Under the pieces are notes generated by a model that saw only the letters and a program-made list of their open reading frames with translations, did not search any database and had not been told where the DNA came from. A stretch of 64,000 nt of DNA, from assembly GCA_019119995.1 (NCBI GenBank), contig DWVY01000003.1:1-64000 (forward strand). The letters run 5' to 3'. A program made the translations under genes and the position numbers. This DNA is from Candidatus Mediterraneibacter faecavium. GTDB lineage: Bacteria; Bacillota; Clostridia; Lachnospirales; Lachnospiraceae. Of the stretch, positions 9,337 to 19,363 are shown one piece after another. Every line of letters begins with the position of its first letter. Positions within the stretch are counted from its first letter, which is position 1.

Positions 9337-10269
9337 TTATTCCCCGTCCCGGTAGAATAATGCGTTTACAAATTCTCCGGAATCAAATTTCTGCAGATCA
9401 TCGATCGTCTCGCCCACGCCGATGTATTTGACCGGTATGCCAAGTTCCGCCTGGATCGCGACTGCGATGCCGCCCTTTGCCGTCCCGTCCATCTTTGTCA
9501 GGACGACACCTGTGATATCCGCCACTTCGTTAAATTCTTTCGCCTGAGCCAGTGCGTTCTGCCCGGTCGTGGCATCCAGCACGACCAGAGTCTCCCGATA
9601 CGCCTCAGGGTATTCCCGGTCGATCACACGGTTGATCTTCTTTAACTCTTCCATCAGATTCTTTTTATTATGGAGGCGTCCTGCCGTATCGCACAAAAGC
9701 ACGTCCGCTTTTCTCGCTTTCGCCGCTGCCACCGCATCATAGATGACCGATGCAGGATCCGCCCCTTCCTGACCGCCGATCATGTCCACGGACGCGCGGT
9801 TCGCCCATTCTTTCAGCTGTTCACCAGCTGCCGCGCGGAATGTATCTGCCGCCGCGATCACGACCCTCTTTCCCTGGGCTTTCAATTTCCCCGCCAGTTT
9901 GCCGATCGTCGTCGTCTTGCCCACACCGTTGACTCCGATCACGAAGACAACAGACGTGCGGTTTTCAAATTCATATGCCGTCTCGCCCACATCCATCTGC
10001 TCCCGGATGCTGTCGATCAGGAGCTGCCGGCAGTCGGCCGGCTCTTTGATATGCTGTTCGCGCACCTTTTCTTTCAGGTCATCCAGGATGTTCATCGTGG
10101 CGCGGACGCCCAGGTCTCCCATGATCAGAGTCTCCTCCAGTTCTTCGTAGAACTCGTCGTCGATCCTGGAAAATCCGTGAAAAATACTGTCCATTCCGGA
10201 TACGATATTATCCCGTGTCTTTGTAAGCCCTGATACCAGGCGCTTAAAAAAGCCTTTCTTCTCTTCCAT
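9337..10269 (-). CDS. ftsY: Signal recognition particle receptor FtsY
   Basis: The 310-residue SRP receptor GTPase docks ribosome-SRP complexes at the membrane. It has an N-terminal helical domain, P-loop GVNGVGKTTT, DTAGRLHNKK and TKMDGTAKGG motifs of the SRP GTPase NG domain. The start at 10269 is chosen because GGAGG lies 8 nt upstream, inside the final codons of smc; it therefore overlaps smc by about 20 nt. The acidic A domain is very short. The rnc-smc-ftsY order is the common Firmicutes arrangement. Confidence 0.96.
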   Translation of the reverse strand: MEEKKGFFKRLVSGLTKTRDNIVSGMDSIFHGFSRIDDEFYEELEETLIMGDLGVRATMNILDDLKEKVREQHIKEPADCRQLLIDSIREQMDVGETAYEFENRTSVVFVIGVNGVGKTTTIGKLAGKLKAQGKRVVIAAADTFRAAAGEQLKEWANRASVDMIGGQEGADPASVIYDAVAAAKARKADVLLCDTAGRLHNKKNLMEELKKINRVIDREYPEAYRETLVVLDATTGQNALAQAKEFNEVADITGVVLTKMDGTAKGGIAVAIQAELGIPVKYIGVGETIDDLQKFDSGEFVNALFYRDGE

Positions 10270-10288
10270 TTCATTGTCCTCCATTTTC

Positions 10289-13200
10289 TCAGGATACCAG
10301 CTCGTTTTCCAGCAGGTCCACGGAAACAAGTGTGGATACGCCTTTCTCCTGCATCGTGATCCCGTAGAGCCTGTCCGCAGCGGACATTGTCCCCCGCCGG
10401 TGCGTGATCACGATAAACTGGGTATACTTTGTCAGCTTATGCAGGTACTGTGCGAACCTGGTCACGTTATTGTCATCCAGCGCCGCCTCGATCTCGTCCA
10501 GGAGACAGAAGGGCGACGGTTTTAAGTTCTGGATCGCAAACAGAAGTGAGATCGCGGTCAGCGCTTTCTCTCCGCCTGAGAGCTGCATCATATTCTGAAG
10601 CTTCTTGCCCGGCGGCTGCGCGATGATACGGATCCCCGCCTCAAGGATATCCTCGTCTTCCATCAGTTCCAGCGTTCCCTTTCCTCCGCCGAACAGCTCA
10701 CGGAATACGATGTTGAACTCCTCCGCGATCCTCTTGAACTGCTCGCTGAACTGTTTTCTCATCGCGGTATCCAGCTCGTCAATGATCTGGACCAGCGTTG
10801 CCTCGGCTTCCACAAGATCATCATGCTGGCCTTTGAGGAATCCATACCGCTCGGATACATTTTTGTAGTCCTCGATGGCATTGACATTGACGGTCCCCAA
10901 CTGCCGGATCTCGTTTTTCAGCGTCTGGATCTGACGTTTCATAAAGCTTAGATCCGTAAGGTTCGGATTGCGGAGCTCCATGGCGTGGTTGTAGGTGATC
11001 TCGTACTCCTCCCACATATAATTCATCTGCTTTTCAGAGGAAGCCTCGTAGGATTCTTTCTGGCTGTTCAGCCGGAAACACTCTTTGTCAAGAGCGGAGA
11101 TATGTTTTGAGAGCTCTTCCCGCATTTTAAGGAAATCCTTGTTCTTCTGATTGAGCTCTTCTCTTTTTTTACTCCGCTCTCCGATCTCGTTTTCGATCTC
11201 GTGATAGAGATCTTTCGAATCCTCGATCGTCTGCCGCAGTCCGCTGATCTTCTCTTCTTTCTCCCGGATCTCCTCAGACGCATTGTCTTTATTCCGGTCA
11301 AGTTCTCTAAGCTCTGCCTCAAATTTCTCGATCTCATCATTGATACGTGTGATATTTTCTTCGATAAACGCGTTCTGCTGTTCAAAGCCTGCCAGGGCGA
11401 GATGTACTTTCTCCGACTCTTTCAGCCTTGCACTCTCTTCTTCCTTCTCGCGCTCCAGATCCTTCTGCAGCGTTTCGATCTCAGTATTCAATTCCTGCTC
11501 CAGACTCTGGGACGTCTCCAGCTCCATCTGGATAGACTCTTCATTCTCAGCGATGGTCTGAAGCTGCCGTTCCAGAACGGACTGTTCTTCGCGGAACCGC
11601 TCAAAACGCTCGTGTGCCTCCCGCTGGCGGACCTGCGTCTGCTCCACGTTCATCTTCTCGGTATTTTCGAGGACGGAAGCCTTCCGCAGCTCTTTTTGTA
11701 TCTCATCGACCGTATTATAACACGATGCACGGGCCGTCTTTATTTCGCCCACCTGCTTCTCCATTGCATCCATGTCAGCCTTCAATAATGCAACGGTCTT
11801 CTCGAATTCTTCAATCTCCCGCCTGCGGCTTAAGAGGTTGCTGGAATTCTTGAAAGCGCCTCCGGTCATGGAGCCGCCCGGATTGATCAGTTCGCCTTCG
11901 AGGGTGACCAGACGCAGTGACTGCCGGTATTTTCTCGCAATAGCGATCCCGTCGTCGATGGTGCGCACCACGATCGTCCGGCCCAGGAGCTGGTCTGCCA
12001 GACCTGTAAAGCGCTTCTCCACATGGACCAGCGTGTTCGCAAGTCCGATCACTCCGGATTCTTTCAGCGCCTCCGGCGTGCGGATGCCGCCGCTTCCATG
12101 CATGCTCGTAAGCGGCAGGAATGTTGCCCTGCCGAATTTGTTTTTCTTCAGGAATGCGATCATCCGTTTTGCAGTATCTTCATTATCAGTGACAATATTC
12201 TGGATACTGCCGCCTAAAGCCGTCTCGACGGCGATCTCATATTCCTTATCTACTTTAATGATATCAGCCACTACGCCGATCAGGCCCTTTTCCCGGTCTT
12301 TATTCGCCATGACTTTCCGGATACTGTTGCCGTAGCCGTCATAGCGCTCGGTGATATTTTTCAGGGATTCCAGACGGGAGGATTCTCTGTGGTAAGCGGT
12401 CTGCCCGATCCGCAGTTTCTCCTGCTTCTCGTCCAGTTCTTTCTGGAGTCTCTCGATCTGATGCTCGTTTTCCTCGATCTGAGTCGTGTATCCCCGGATC
12501 GTCTCCTGTACTTTCCCCAGTTCTTCCTCATATTCCCTGAGCCGTTCCGCCAGACGTTCTCCCTCTTCCGATACTTCCAGGATATTGCGGGCAAGCTCCG
12601 CCTTTCTGACAGCGATCTGGTCTTTCGTCGTATCATAATGCTGGATCTTTGCCTGGGTGGACGCCCTGTTTCCGAGCAGATCCATGATCTCCTGCTTTTT
12701 CTCCTCGATCTGCGATGTATGTTCCGCGATCCGGCTCTGTATTTCGATCAGGCCCTCCCTTGCATCACGGTCCTGTGCAAGCGCGCTGTCCAGTTTTTCC
12801 TGGACTTCTGTTTTCTCAGCGCCGAGAGAATTTTTCTGTTCCTGCCGCGTATCGATCTCCACACGGATCGTATTGGCGCGGTTTCCATAGTGCTCGTCAT
12901 TCATCCGCACCGTATTGATCTGCTCCTTGAGGACATTGATCTGCCCTTCCAGCTGCTGTTTCAGCAGATTCGTCTCGTTGAGCTGGTTTTTGGCGGTTTC
13001 GATGGCAAGGTCGATCTCCTCGACCTCTTCCTCGATCGCTTCATATTCCGCCTTCATCTTGTCATAGCGCTCATTCGACTCTTCCATCTCGGAGGATGCA
13101 GTCGTATACTTCTCTTCCAGCTCTTTGATCCGCTCCCGCAGACGCTCCTCTTCCAGAAGGAACATATTGATATCATATGTCTTTAATTCTTCTTTTTTCT

Positions 13201-13849
13201 TCAGGTATTCCTTTGCTGTCTCAGACTGCTTCTCCAGAGGCCCCAGCTGTTTTTCCAGTTCTGAGAGGATGTCATTGACACGGGTCAGGTTCATCCTCTC
13301 TTCCTCCAGTTTCTTCAGTGAAAGATTCTTCCGGCGCTTGAATTTCACGATCCCCGCCGCCTCGTCAAAAAGCTCCCTGCGCTCTTCCGGCTTTCCGCTT
13401 AAGATCTTGTCGATCTGTCCCTGCCCGATGATCGAATATCCTTCTTTTCCGATCCCCGTGTCATAGAACATCTCGTTGATGTCCTTTAAGCGGCAGGCGG
13501 CTCCGTTGATCAGATATTCGCTCTCTCCGGAACGGTACAGCTTGCGGGTCACTGTCACTTCCTCAAAGTCGACCGGGAGCTTGTGATCCGAATTGTCCAG
13601 AGTAATAGCAACCGAAGCATAACTGAGCGGTTTCCTGTTCTCCGTGCCGGAGAAGATCACATCCTGCATGCTTCCTCCGCGGAGCTGCTTGACCCTCTGC
13701 TCTCCGAGCACCCAGCGCACAGCGTCCGCCACATTGCTCTTCCCGCTTCCATTCGGTCCCACAATACCGGTGATACCATTGTGAAAATCAAATCTTATCT
13801 TGTTTGCAAAGGATTTGAACCCCTGCACCTCAATGTTCTTTAAATACAT
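10289..13849 (-). CDS. smc: Chromosome segregation ATPase SMC
   Basis: The 1186-residue protein is full length for bacterial SMC, the condensin core that compacts and segregates the chromosome. It has the N-terminal Walker [10 protein letters not shown] (near residue 32), two long coiled coils around a hinge (about residues 500-680), and a C-terminal [10 protein letters not shown] signature with Walker [13 protein letters not shown]. ScpA and ScpB are not in the window. It lies 12 nt after rnc with AGGGG before the ATG. Confidence 0.98.
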   Translation of the reverse strand: MYLKNIEVQGFKSFANKIRFDFHNGITGIVGPNGSGKSNVADAVRWVLGEQRVKQLRGGSMQDVIFSGTENRKPLSYASVAITLDNSDHKLPVDFEEVTVTRKLYRSGESEYLINGAACRLKDINEMFYDTGIGKEGYSIIGQGQIDKILSGKPEERRELFDEAAGIVKFKRRKNLSLKKLEEERMNLTRVNDILSELEKQLGPLEKQSETAKEYLKKKEELKTYDINMFLLEEERLRERIKELEEKYTTASSEMEESNERYDKMKAEYEAIEEEVEEIDLAIETAKNQLNETNLLKQQLEGQINVLKEQINTVRMNDEHYGNRANTIRVEIDTRQEQKNSLGAEKTEVQEKLDSALAQDRDAREGLIEIQSRIAEHTSQIEEKKQEIMDLLGNRASTQAKIQHYDTTKDQIAVRKAELARNILEVSEEGERLAERLREYEEELGKVQETIRGYTTQIEENEHQIERLQKELDEKQEKLRIGQTAYHRESSRLESLKNITERYDGYGNSIRKVMANKDREKGLIGVVADIIKVDKEYEIAVETALGGSIQNIVTDNEDTAKRMIAFLKKNKFGRATFLPLTSMHGSGGIRTPEALKESGVIGLANTLVHVEKRFTGLADQLLGRTIVVRTIDDGIAIARKYRQSLRLVTLEGELINPGGSMTGGAFKNSSNLLSRRREIEEFEKTVALLKADMDAMEKQVGEIKTARASCYNTVDEIQKELRKASVLENTEKMNVEQTQVRQREAHERFERFREEQSVLERQLQTIAENEESIQMELETSQSLEQELNTEIETLQKDLEREKEEESARLKESEKVHLALAGFEQQNAFIEENITRINDEIEKFEAELRELDRNKDNASEEIREKEEKISGLRQTIEDSKDLYHEIENEIGERSKKREELNQKNKDFLKMREELSKHISALDKECFRLNSQKESYEASSEKQMNYMWEEYEITYNHAMELRNPNLTDLSFMKRQIQTLKNEIRQLGTVNVNAIEDYKNVSERYGFLKGQHDDLVEAEATLVQIIDELDTAMRKQFSEQFKRIAEEFNIVFRELFGGGKGTLELMEDEDILEAGIRIIAQPPGKKLQNMMQLSGGEKALTAISLLFAIQNLKPSPFCLLDEIEAALDDNNVTRFAQYLHKLTKYTQFIVITHRRGTMSAADRLYGITMQEKGVSTLVSVDLLENELVS

Positions 13850-13861
13850 ATAACCCCTGCT

Positions 13862-14551
13862 TTATCCCCGTTTTCTGAGCTTCAGGATCGCCTGGTAAGC
13901 CGCCTGCTGCTCTGCGGATTTTTTTGTCCTTCCTCTGCCTCTCCCGCAGCCTTTGCCCTGGATCTGCACTTCCACTTCAAAAGACTTATTATGGTCAGGC
14001 CCCTGCTCGCTCACGAGGTGGTAGGTGATCTCTCCACTCTTCTGTGCCTGTACCATCTCCTGAAGGATAGTTTTACTATCATAAAAGAGCTTCTTATCTT
14101 CAAGGTCTGTCAGTATAAACCGGTGGATAAACTCTTTTGCACTAGTAAAACCACCATCCAGATAGATTGCGCCGATCAGCGCCTCCATCGCATCAGATGT
14201 GATCGAATCACGTTCTCTTCCGCCTGTAGCCTCCTCGCCTTTTCCGAGCAGAAGGTAATCACCCAGGCCGATATCTCTCGCGCAGAGCGCAAGGGACGGT
14301 TCACACACCATGCTCGCCCTCGTCTTTGTCAGTTCACCCTCCGGAGTGTGCGGTGATCCTTTAAAAAGATACTCGCTGGATACCAGTTCGAGTACCGCAT
14401 CTCCCAGGAACTCCAGACGTTCATTGCACCTGTATTTCGGAAGATGCTTTTCATTCGTATAGGAACTGTGCATCATTGCCTGCTTCAGAAGAGAAAAATC
14501 CTGAAATGTGTATCCTGTCTTCTTTTCCAGTTCTTTTAATCTTTTATCCAT
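13862..14551 (-). CDS. rnc: Ribonuclease III
   Basis: This endonuclease cuts double-stranded RNA, including rRNA precursors. The catalytic signature ERLEFLGDAVLEL is near residue 43, and a double-stranded RNA-binding domain occupies the last 70 residues (ending GRTKKSAEQQAAYQAIL). The product has 229 residues from the ATG at 14551; a GTG at 14560 in the same frame is an alternative start. The gene begins just after a bidirectional terminator and leads the rnc-smc-ftsY operon. Confidence 0.96.
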   Translation of the reverse strand: MDKRLKELEKKTGYTFQDFSLLKQAMMHSSYTNEKHLPKYRCNERLEFLGDAVLELVSSEYLFKGSPHTPEGELTKTRASMVCEPSLALCARDIGLGDYLLLGKGEEATGGRERDSITSDAMEALIGAIYLDGGFTSAKEFIHRFILTDLEDKKLFYDSKTILQEMVQAQKSGEITYHLVSEQGPDHNKSFEVEVQIQGKGCGRGRGRTKKSAEQQAAYQAILKLRKRG

Positions 14552-14576
14552 ATTCCTCACATTTTCTCATGAAAAC

Positions 14577-14601
14577 GAAAAAGCCCACAGGGGCTTTTTC
14601 A
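14577..14601. terminator. Bidirectional terminator between acpP and rnc
   Basis: AAAAAGCCC and GGGCTTTTT flank a very short loop, giving a terminator on either strand. It closes the yceD-rpmF-plsX-acpP operon and separates it from rnc. Confidence 0.8.
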
Positions 14602-14624
14602 TTTCAGATTGTAGACTTTTTAAC

Positions 14625-14855
14625 TTATTCCACTGCTTTCTTGATCTGATCTACCGCATCCTGTACGGTTACGATCTTTTCAGCCTCGTCATTGTCGATC
14701 TCAATATCAAACTCCTCTTCGATCCCCATGATGATCTGGAAAATATCGAGGGAATCTGCACCGAGATCATCTACAAATGTCGTCTCCGGCTTGATATCCT
14801 CTTTCTGAACATTGAGCACATCCGCGATAATGTCCTGAAGTTTTTCAAATTCCAT
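14625..14855 (-). CDS. acpP: Acyl carrier protein
   Basis: The 76-residue acidic protein carries growing acyl chains on a phosphopantetheine arm attached to Ser35 in the motif GADSLD. Length and sequence are typical. It follows plsX by 18 nt, a common lipid-synthesis pairing; the acyl groups on ACP are substrates of PlsX. GAGGAACTGATT precedes the ATG. Confidence 0.97.
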   Translation of the reverse strand: MEFEKLQDIIADVLNVQKEDIKPETTFVDDLGADSLDIFQIIMGIEEEFDIEIDNDEAEKIVTVQDAVDQIKKAVE

Positions 14856-14873
14856 AATCAGTTCCTCCTTACT

Positions 14874-15905
14874 CTACTCGCTCTCTTTGCCTTCCGTCTG
14901 CGTCTCCTGGATCGCTGCTTTTATTTTTTCATTGATCTTCTGCTCTTTAAATGTGACGCACTGGATAATTGAATTACATATTTCCGTGGAAGTAGAACTT
15001 CCATGGGTCTTGACCACGAGACCTTTTAATCCCAGGAGCGGAGCCCCGCCGTACTCGCTGGCATCGAAGTCTTTCAATGTAGCTTTCAATGCCGGCTTCA
15101 CAAGCAGCGCGCCGATCTTGCTGCGAAGATCGGACATCATCCCCTGCTTCACCTTTTTGATCAAGGCACCGCCTACGCCTTCGTAAAGCTTGAGGATCAC
15201 ATTGCCGACAAACGCCTCGCAGACGATCACGTCCACTTTGCCGTATGGGATCTCCCTCGCCTCCACACTGCCGACAAAATTAATATCTTTGCAGGCTTTC
15301 AGAAGCGGGAATGTCTCTTTGACAAGCGCGTTTCCCTTTTCCTCTTCAGCTCCGATATTTACGATGCCGACCGTAGGATTCTTCTTTCCCATCACACTCT
15401 CCATATAGATGGATCCCATCTTCGCAAACTGTACGAGATGCGACGGGCGGGCGTCTACATTTGCCCCGCAGTCGATCAGGAGCGATACTCCTGTCAGTGT
15501 CGGAAAAAGAGGGGCGAGCGGCGGTCTCTCCACGCCTTTGATCCTGCCCACGAGCACCTGGCCTCCCACAAGGACAGCTCCCGTGCTTCCCGCCGATACA
15601 AACGCGTCAGCCTCTCCGTTCTTTACCATCTTCATCGCAACCACGATCGATGAATCTTTCTTCCCCCGGATCGCCTTTACCGGCGGCTCCGCAGTCTCGA
15701 TCACCTCAGTGGCATTGACGATCTTGATCTGGTCTTCAGGCCAGGTGTACTTTGCGAGCTCATTCTTGATCACATCCTCCTGTCCTGTCAGCAAGATCTG
15801 AATGTCCTTTCTCTTCTGCACTGCCTCTACCGCACCCTTTACGATCTCGACAGGGGCATTGTCTCCGCCCATCGCGTCAAGGGCGACTTTCGTAATCTCA
15901 GACAT
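14874..15905 (-). CDS. plsX: Phosphate acyltransferase PlsX
   Basis: The 343-residue peripheral membrane enzyme converts acyl-ACP to acyl phosphate, the substrate of PlsY. It opens with ALDAMGGDNAP, the family signature, and contains the SAGSTGAVLVGG loop. The start at 15905 has AGGAGG 7 nt upstream; the in-frame ATG further upstream would add a spurious hydrophobic stretch read from the intergenic region. It follows rpmF and precedes acpP in the classical order. Confidence 0.96.
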   Translation of the reverse strand: MSEITKVALDAMGGDNAPVEIVKGAVEAVQKRKDIQILLTGQEDVIKNELAKYTWPEDQIKIVNATEVIETAEPPVKAIRGKKDSSIVVAMKMVKNGEADAFVSAGSTGAVLVGGQVLVGRIKGVERPPLAPLFPTLTGVSLLIDCGANVDARPSHLVQFAKMGSIYMESVMGKKNPTVGIVNIGAEEEKGNALVKETFPLLKACKDINFVGSVEAREIPYGKVDVIVCEAFVGNVILKLYEGVGGALIKKVKQGMMSDLRSKIGALLVKPALKATLKDFDASEYGGAPLLGLKGLVVKTHGSSTSTEICNSIIQCVTFKEQKINEKIKAAIQETQTEGKESE

Positions 15906-16016
15906 TTTCTCTCCTCCTAACACTACTGAAATCATTCTACTGGAAAACAATATAAAAATCAACAAAAAAAAGACGCAAAACACAAAGTTTTTACGTCTCT
16001 TACATGCACTTTCAGA

Positions 16017-16196
16017 TCAGTCAACGGAGATGATCTCACGCTTGTTGTATGCGCCGCATGCCTTGCACACACGATGCGGCATCATCAGCTCGCCGCACTT
16101 GCTGCATTTCACAAGATTCGGAGCGCTCATCTTCCAGTTAGCTCTTCTCTTATCTCTTCTTGCTTTTGAAGATTTATTCTTTGGACAGATTGACAT
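16017..16196 (-). CDS. rpmF: Ribosomal protein L32 (zinc-binding form)
   Basis: A 59-residue basic protein starting MSICPKNKSSKARRDKRRAN. It keeps CxxC pairs in CSKCGE and CKACGA, so it is the zinc-binding (C+) form of L32, a 50S subunit protein. An AAGGAGGTG site lies 6 nt before the ATG and directly after the upstream yceD stop. The yceD-rpmF-plsX order is conserved across bacteria. Confidence 0.96.
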   Translation of the reverse strand: MSICPKNKSSKARRDKRRANWKMSAPNLVKCSKCGELMMPHRVCKACGAYNKREIISVD

Positions 16197-16199
16197 AGG

Positions 16200-16727
16200 T
16201 TACACCTCCTTAAAATTCTTAAATAAGTCACGGACAACTGACATTCTAGGATCAAGCCCCGGATCTTCACAGTCACAGGACCCCGTATTCAGATTCCGGC
16301 CGCACACTCTGCACAGACCTTTGCAGTCTTCCCGGCAGAGCACTTTCTCCGGCCACTCTGACAAAATCTCGTGAAAGAGCATTTTGTCCACGTCAAGATG
16401 ATATCCGTCAATAAAGTTTGATTCATCCAGCTCCTCTGTCAGTTCTGCGTCGGAGAGACCTATGTCCACATGCTTCGTACAATTGATCACAAAGTCATAT
16501 CTGACATCCTCCAGGCATCGGTCACACGGGATCAGGACCGTCAGCGCCGTATCGGCTTTGATAAGAAGTTCCTTCCCCTTTATATGCTCCGCCCGGACGT
16601 GAACCGGCTCACTTGCAACGACCGGATAATCTCCGGATCTCAGACGGATCATCTCCATCGTGAGCGGCACAGTCTCCTCCACTGTCTTATGCTGGTCTGA
16701 CAAAACGTCTGATAGGTTAATTAACAT
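16200..16727 (-). CDS. DUF177 (YceD-like) protein, putative 23S rRNA accumulation factor
   Basis: The 175-residue protein belongs to the YceD/DUF177 family, almost always encoded just before rpmF; plant and E. coli members are linked to 23S rRNA accumulation. The C-terminal half has cysteine pairs in DRCLEDV and CKGLCRVCGRNLN, suggesting a metal site. It starts the rpmF-plsX-acpP operon, 3 nt before the L32 ribosome-binding site. The role in this organism is inferred from the family. Confidence 0.85.
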   Translation of the reverse strand: MLINLSDVLSDQHKTVEETVPLTMEMIRLRSGDYPVVASEPVHVRAEHIKGKELLIKADTALTVLIPCDRCLEDVRYDFVINCTKHVDIGLSDAELTEELDESNFIDGYHLDVDKMLFHEILSEWPEKVLCREDCKGLCRVCGRNLNTGSCDCEDPGLDPRMSVVRDLFKNFKEV

Positions 16728-16755
16728 AGTTATATCTCCTATTCACACCTAATTC

Positions 16756-16783
16756 ATTATATCACGGAAAATGTGTTTGTCAA
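16756..16783 (-). promoter_or_regulatory. Promoter of the yceD-rpmF-plsX-acpP operon
   Basis: On the minus strand a consensus TTGACA (16778-16783) and TATAAT (16756-16761) are separated by 16 nt. Confidence 0.75.
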
Positions 16784-16815
16784 CCAGGAAATGTACAAAA
16801 TATTGTTCAACCCGC

Positions 16816-16861
16816 AAAAAAGGAGCAGCCATCTCTGAGTAAAATGACTGCTCCCTTTTTT
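16816..16861 (-). terminator. Terminator of pta-ackA
   Basis: On the minus strand GGGAGCAG pairs with CTGCTCC, followed by TTTTTT. It lies 12 nt after the ackA stop codon. Confidence 0.85.
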
Positions 16862-16873
16862 ATCTTATGCTCT

Positions 16874-18070
16874 TTATTTTACAAGCGCCAGAGTCTCTCT
16901 TGCGATCGCCAGCTCCTCATTTGTCGGGATCACGAACACTCTTACTTTAGATCCCGGTTTTGTAAGCTCTTTCTCTGTACCTCTAAGCCCGTCGTTGATT
17001 TCCTTGTCAAAATCAACCCCGAGATATCCGAGATAGCTGCATACCTGCTCTCTTACATAATCGTCATTCTCGCCGATCCCTGCCGTAAATGCGATGCAGT
17101 CCACACCGTTCATGGCTGCTGCGTAAGCGCCGATATATTTTGCCACGCTGTAGGAGAATACATCCATCGCGATCTTCGCTTTCTTGTCTCCTGCATTCAT
17201 CGCATCCGTCAGATCACGGAAATCGCTGGAAAGTCCGCCGGAAAGTCCGAACACACCCGATTTTTTATTCAGGACTTCCATTACTCCCTCGATATCGAGA
17301 TTCTCCTTCTGTGCGATAAACTCCATGATCGCAGGATCGATGCTTCCGGAACGGGTTCCCATTACAACGCCCTCAAGCGGTGTCAGACCCATGGATGTGT
17401 CAACGGATTTTCCGTTCATAACAGCTGTTACACTGGAGCCGTTTCCAAGGTGGCACACGATCGTCTTAAGATCATCATACGGTCTGCCCATCACTTCAGC
17501 CGCTCTCTTGGAAACAAAGCTGTGGCTTGTCCCGTGGAAGCCGTAACGTCTTACTTTGTATTTCTCGTAGTACTCATACGGAAGTCCGTACATATAAGCC
17601 TTCTCCGGCATTGTCTGGTGGAAAGCTGTATCAAATACTCCGACCATCGGTGTATCCGGCATCAGTTTCTCACATGCCTCGACTCCGATCAGGTTTGCCG
17701 GATTGTGAAGCGGTGCCAGATCATTGCACTCAGCGACAGCTTTCTTCACCTCATCTGTGATCACAACAGAAGAGGAGAACTTCTCGCCGCCGTGTACCAT
17801 GCGGTGTCCTACCGCACCGATCTCATCAAGGCTCTTGACAACGCCTGTCTGCGGATTTGTCAGCGCCTCGATCACGAACTGGATCGCTTCGGTATGTGTC
17901 GGCATCGGCTTGTCTGATTTTTCCTTTTCCCCGCCTTCCGGCTGGTACGTCAGTCTGCCGTCGATCCCGATCCTCTCGCAGATCCCCTTTGCCAGTACTT
18001 CTTCTGACTCCGCATTGATGAGCTGGAATTTCAGAGAAGAGCTTCCACAGTTGATTACTAATACATTCAT
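16874..18070 (-). CDS. ackA: Acetate kinase
   Basis: The 398-residue enzyme converts acetyl phosphate and ADP to acetate and ATP, the ATP-yielding step of acetate fermentation. It starts MNVLVINCGSSSLKF, and GAVGHRMVHGGE, VFDTAFHQTMP and HLGNGSSVTA are intact family blocks. The start at 18070 is supported by GGAGG 7 nt upstream. It follows pta in the same operon, so the pair forms a complete acetyl-CoA to acetate route. Confidence 0.98.
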   Translation of the reverse strand: MNVLVINCGSSSLKFQLINAESEEVLAKGICERIGIDGRLTYQPEGGEKEKSDKPMPTHTEAIQFVIEALTNPQTGVVKSLDEIGAVGHRMVHGGEKFSSSVVITDEVKKAVAECNDLAPLHNPANLIGVEACEKLMPDTPMVGVFDTAFHQTMPEKAYMYGLPYEYYEKYKVRRYGFHGTSHSFVSKRAAEVMGRPYDDLKTIVCHLGNGSSVTAVMNGKSVDTSMGLTPLEGVVMGTRSGSIDPAIMEFIAQKENLDIEGVMEVLNKKSGVFGLSGGLSSDFRDLTDAMNAGDKKAKIAMDVFSYSVAKYIGAYAAAMNGVDCIAFTAGIGENDDYVREQVCSYLGYLGVDFDKEINDGLRGTEKELTKPGSKVRVFVIPTNEELAIARETLALVK

Positions 18071-18161
18071 ATTCTTTCCTCCACACAACTTATATTTCCA
18101 CCGGATCCATCCGGGGCAATACTGAATTCATCTCATCCGCCCGCCGGCGGATCATCCTGTT

Positions 18162-19157
18162 TTACTGCGCCTGTGCCTGAACAGATGTGATCGCAACGAC
18201 ACCTACGATATCTTCTGCGCTGCATCCTCTTGACAGATCATTGACCGGAGCTGCGATCCCCTGTGTAAGCGGTCCGTAAGCTTCTGCCTTTCCGAGTCTC
18301 TGTACAAGTTTGTAACCGATATTTCCCGCATCCAGATCCGGGAAGATCAGTACATTGGCATGTCCTGCGACCGGGCTGCCCGGTGCTTTGGAAGCTCCCA
18401 CTTCCGGCACGATTGCCGCGTCAAGCTGAAGTTCTCCGTCCAGTTTCAGATCCGGAGCAAGTTCCTTGGCAATCTTGGTTGCTTCTACGACTTTGTCCAC
18501 ATCAGCGTGCTTTGCACTTCCCTTTGTGGAGTGTGAAAGCATAGCGACGATCGGCTCGTGTCCGGTCAGCGTGCGGAATGATTCAGCGGAAGAAATTGCA
18601 ATATTTGCAAGCTTCTCCGGATCCGGATTCTGCTCAAGCCCTGCATCGCCGAAGATAAATGTTCCGTTGTCGCCCATATCGCAGTCCGGTACTACCATAA
18701 GGAAGAATGCAGATACAAGCTTTGTTCCCGGTTTCGTCTTCAGGATCTGAAGACACGGACGCAGTGTATCAGCCGTGGAGTGGCATGCGCCGGAAACCAT
18801 ACCGTCTGCATCGCCCATCTTCACCATCATAACGCCGTAGTACAGGTAGTTGTTGAGGAGAAGCTCTCTTGCCTGCTCTTCCGTCATTCCCTTTTTCTGT
18901 CTGAGCTCAACAAGCTTTGCGATATAAGTTTCTGTCTTGTCACTCGTCGCCGGATCTACGATCGCTGCGCCTGAAATATCATATGTACCTTTGTTCTTCT
19001 CGATCTCTTCCTGGCTACCGACAAGGATCAGGTTCGCGATCCCCTCTTTTAAAACTGTCTCAGCAGCTTTATAAGTTCTTTCGTCCTCTGTCTCAGGCAG
19101 GACGATCGTCTTTACGTCTGCTTTAGCCCTTGCCTTGATCTCATCAATAAATCCCAT
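18162..19157 (-). CDS. pta: Phosphate acetyltransferase
   Basis: The 331-residue short-form enzyme interconverts acetyl-CoA and acetyl phosphate. The C-terminal block PGSPVAGHANVLIFPDLDAGNIGYK is characteristic and the length fits the single-domain class. The start at 19157 lies 10 nt after AAAGGTGG. It is first in the pta-ackA operon. A palindrome like that in the citrate synthase promoter overlaps its -35 region (see findings). Confidence 0.97.
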   Translation of the reverse strand: MGFIDEIKARAKADVKTIVLPETEDERTYKAAETVLKEGIANLILVGSQEEIEKNKGTYDISGAAIVDPATSDKTETYIAKLVELRQKKGMTEEQARELLLNNYLYYGVMMVKMGDADGMVSGACHSTADTLRPCLQILKTKPGTKLVSAFFLMVVPDCDMGDNGTFIFGDAGLEQNPDPEKLANIAISSAESFRTLTGHEPIVAMLSHSTKGSAKHADVDKVVEATKIAKELAPDLKLDGELQLDAAIVPEVGASKAPGSPVAGHANVLIFPDLDAGNIGYKLVQRLGKAEAYGPLTQGIAAPVNDLSRGCSAEDIVGVVAITSVQAQAQ

Positions 19158-19196
19158 ATTAAATGTGCCACCTTTCATTTTTAATCACATAGATTC

Positions 19197-19225
19197 ATTA
19201 TAAAGCAAATTAATTTTGTATACAA
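19197..19225 (-). promoter_or_regulatory. Promoter of pta-ackA with overlapping FadR-type palindrome
   Basis: On the minus strand TTGTAT (19220-19225) and TATAAT (19197-19202) are separated by 17 nt. The -35 is embedded in the perfect palindrome TTGTATACAA (19216-19225), which also occurs at 26802-26811 upstream of the citrate synthase-gntR-icd operon. Binding by the GntR protein encoded at 24678-25343 is an inference. Confidence 0.7.
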
Positions 19226-19363
19226 GGGATTCCATCGTATTTTATCGGCATTTTATGTGCATTTTTGAGTACAATTCCCCATTGTGGATTCATCCTTTTA
19301 TCTGTTTGTTACAAAAATAACGATCTTATCTCCCCATCCCGTCTCATCCCGTGCCGGACACCA

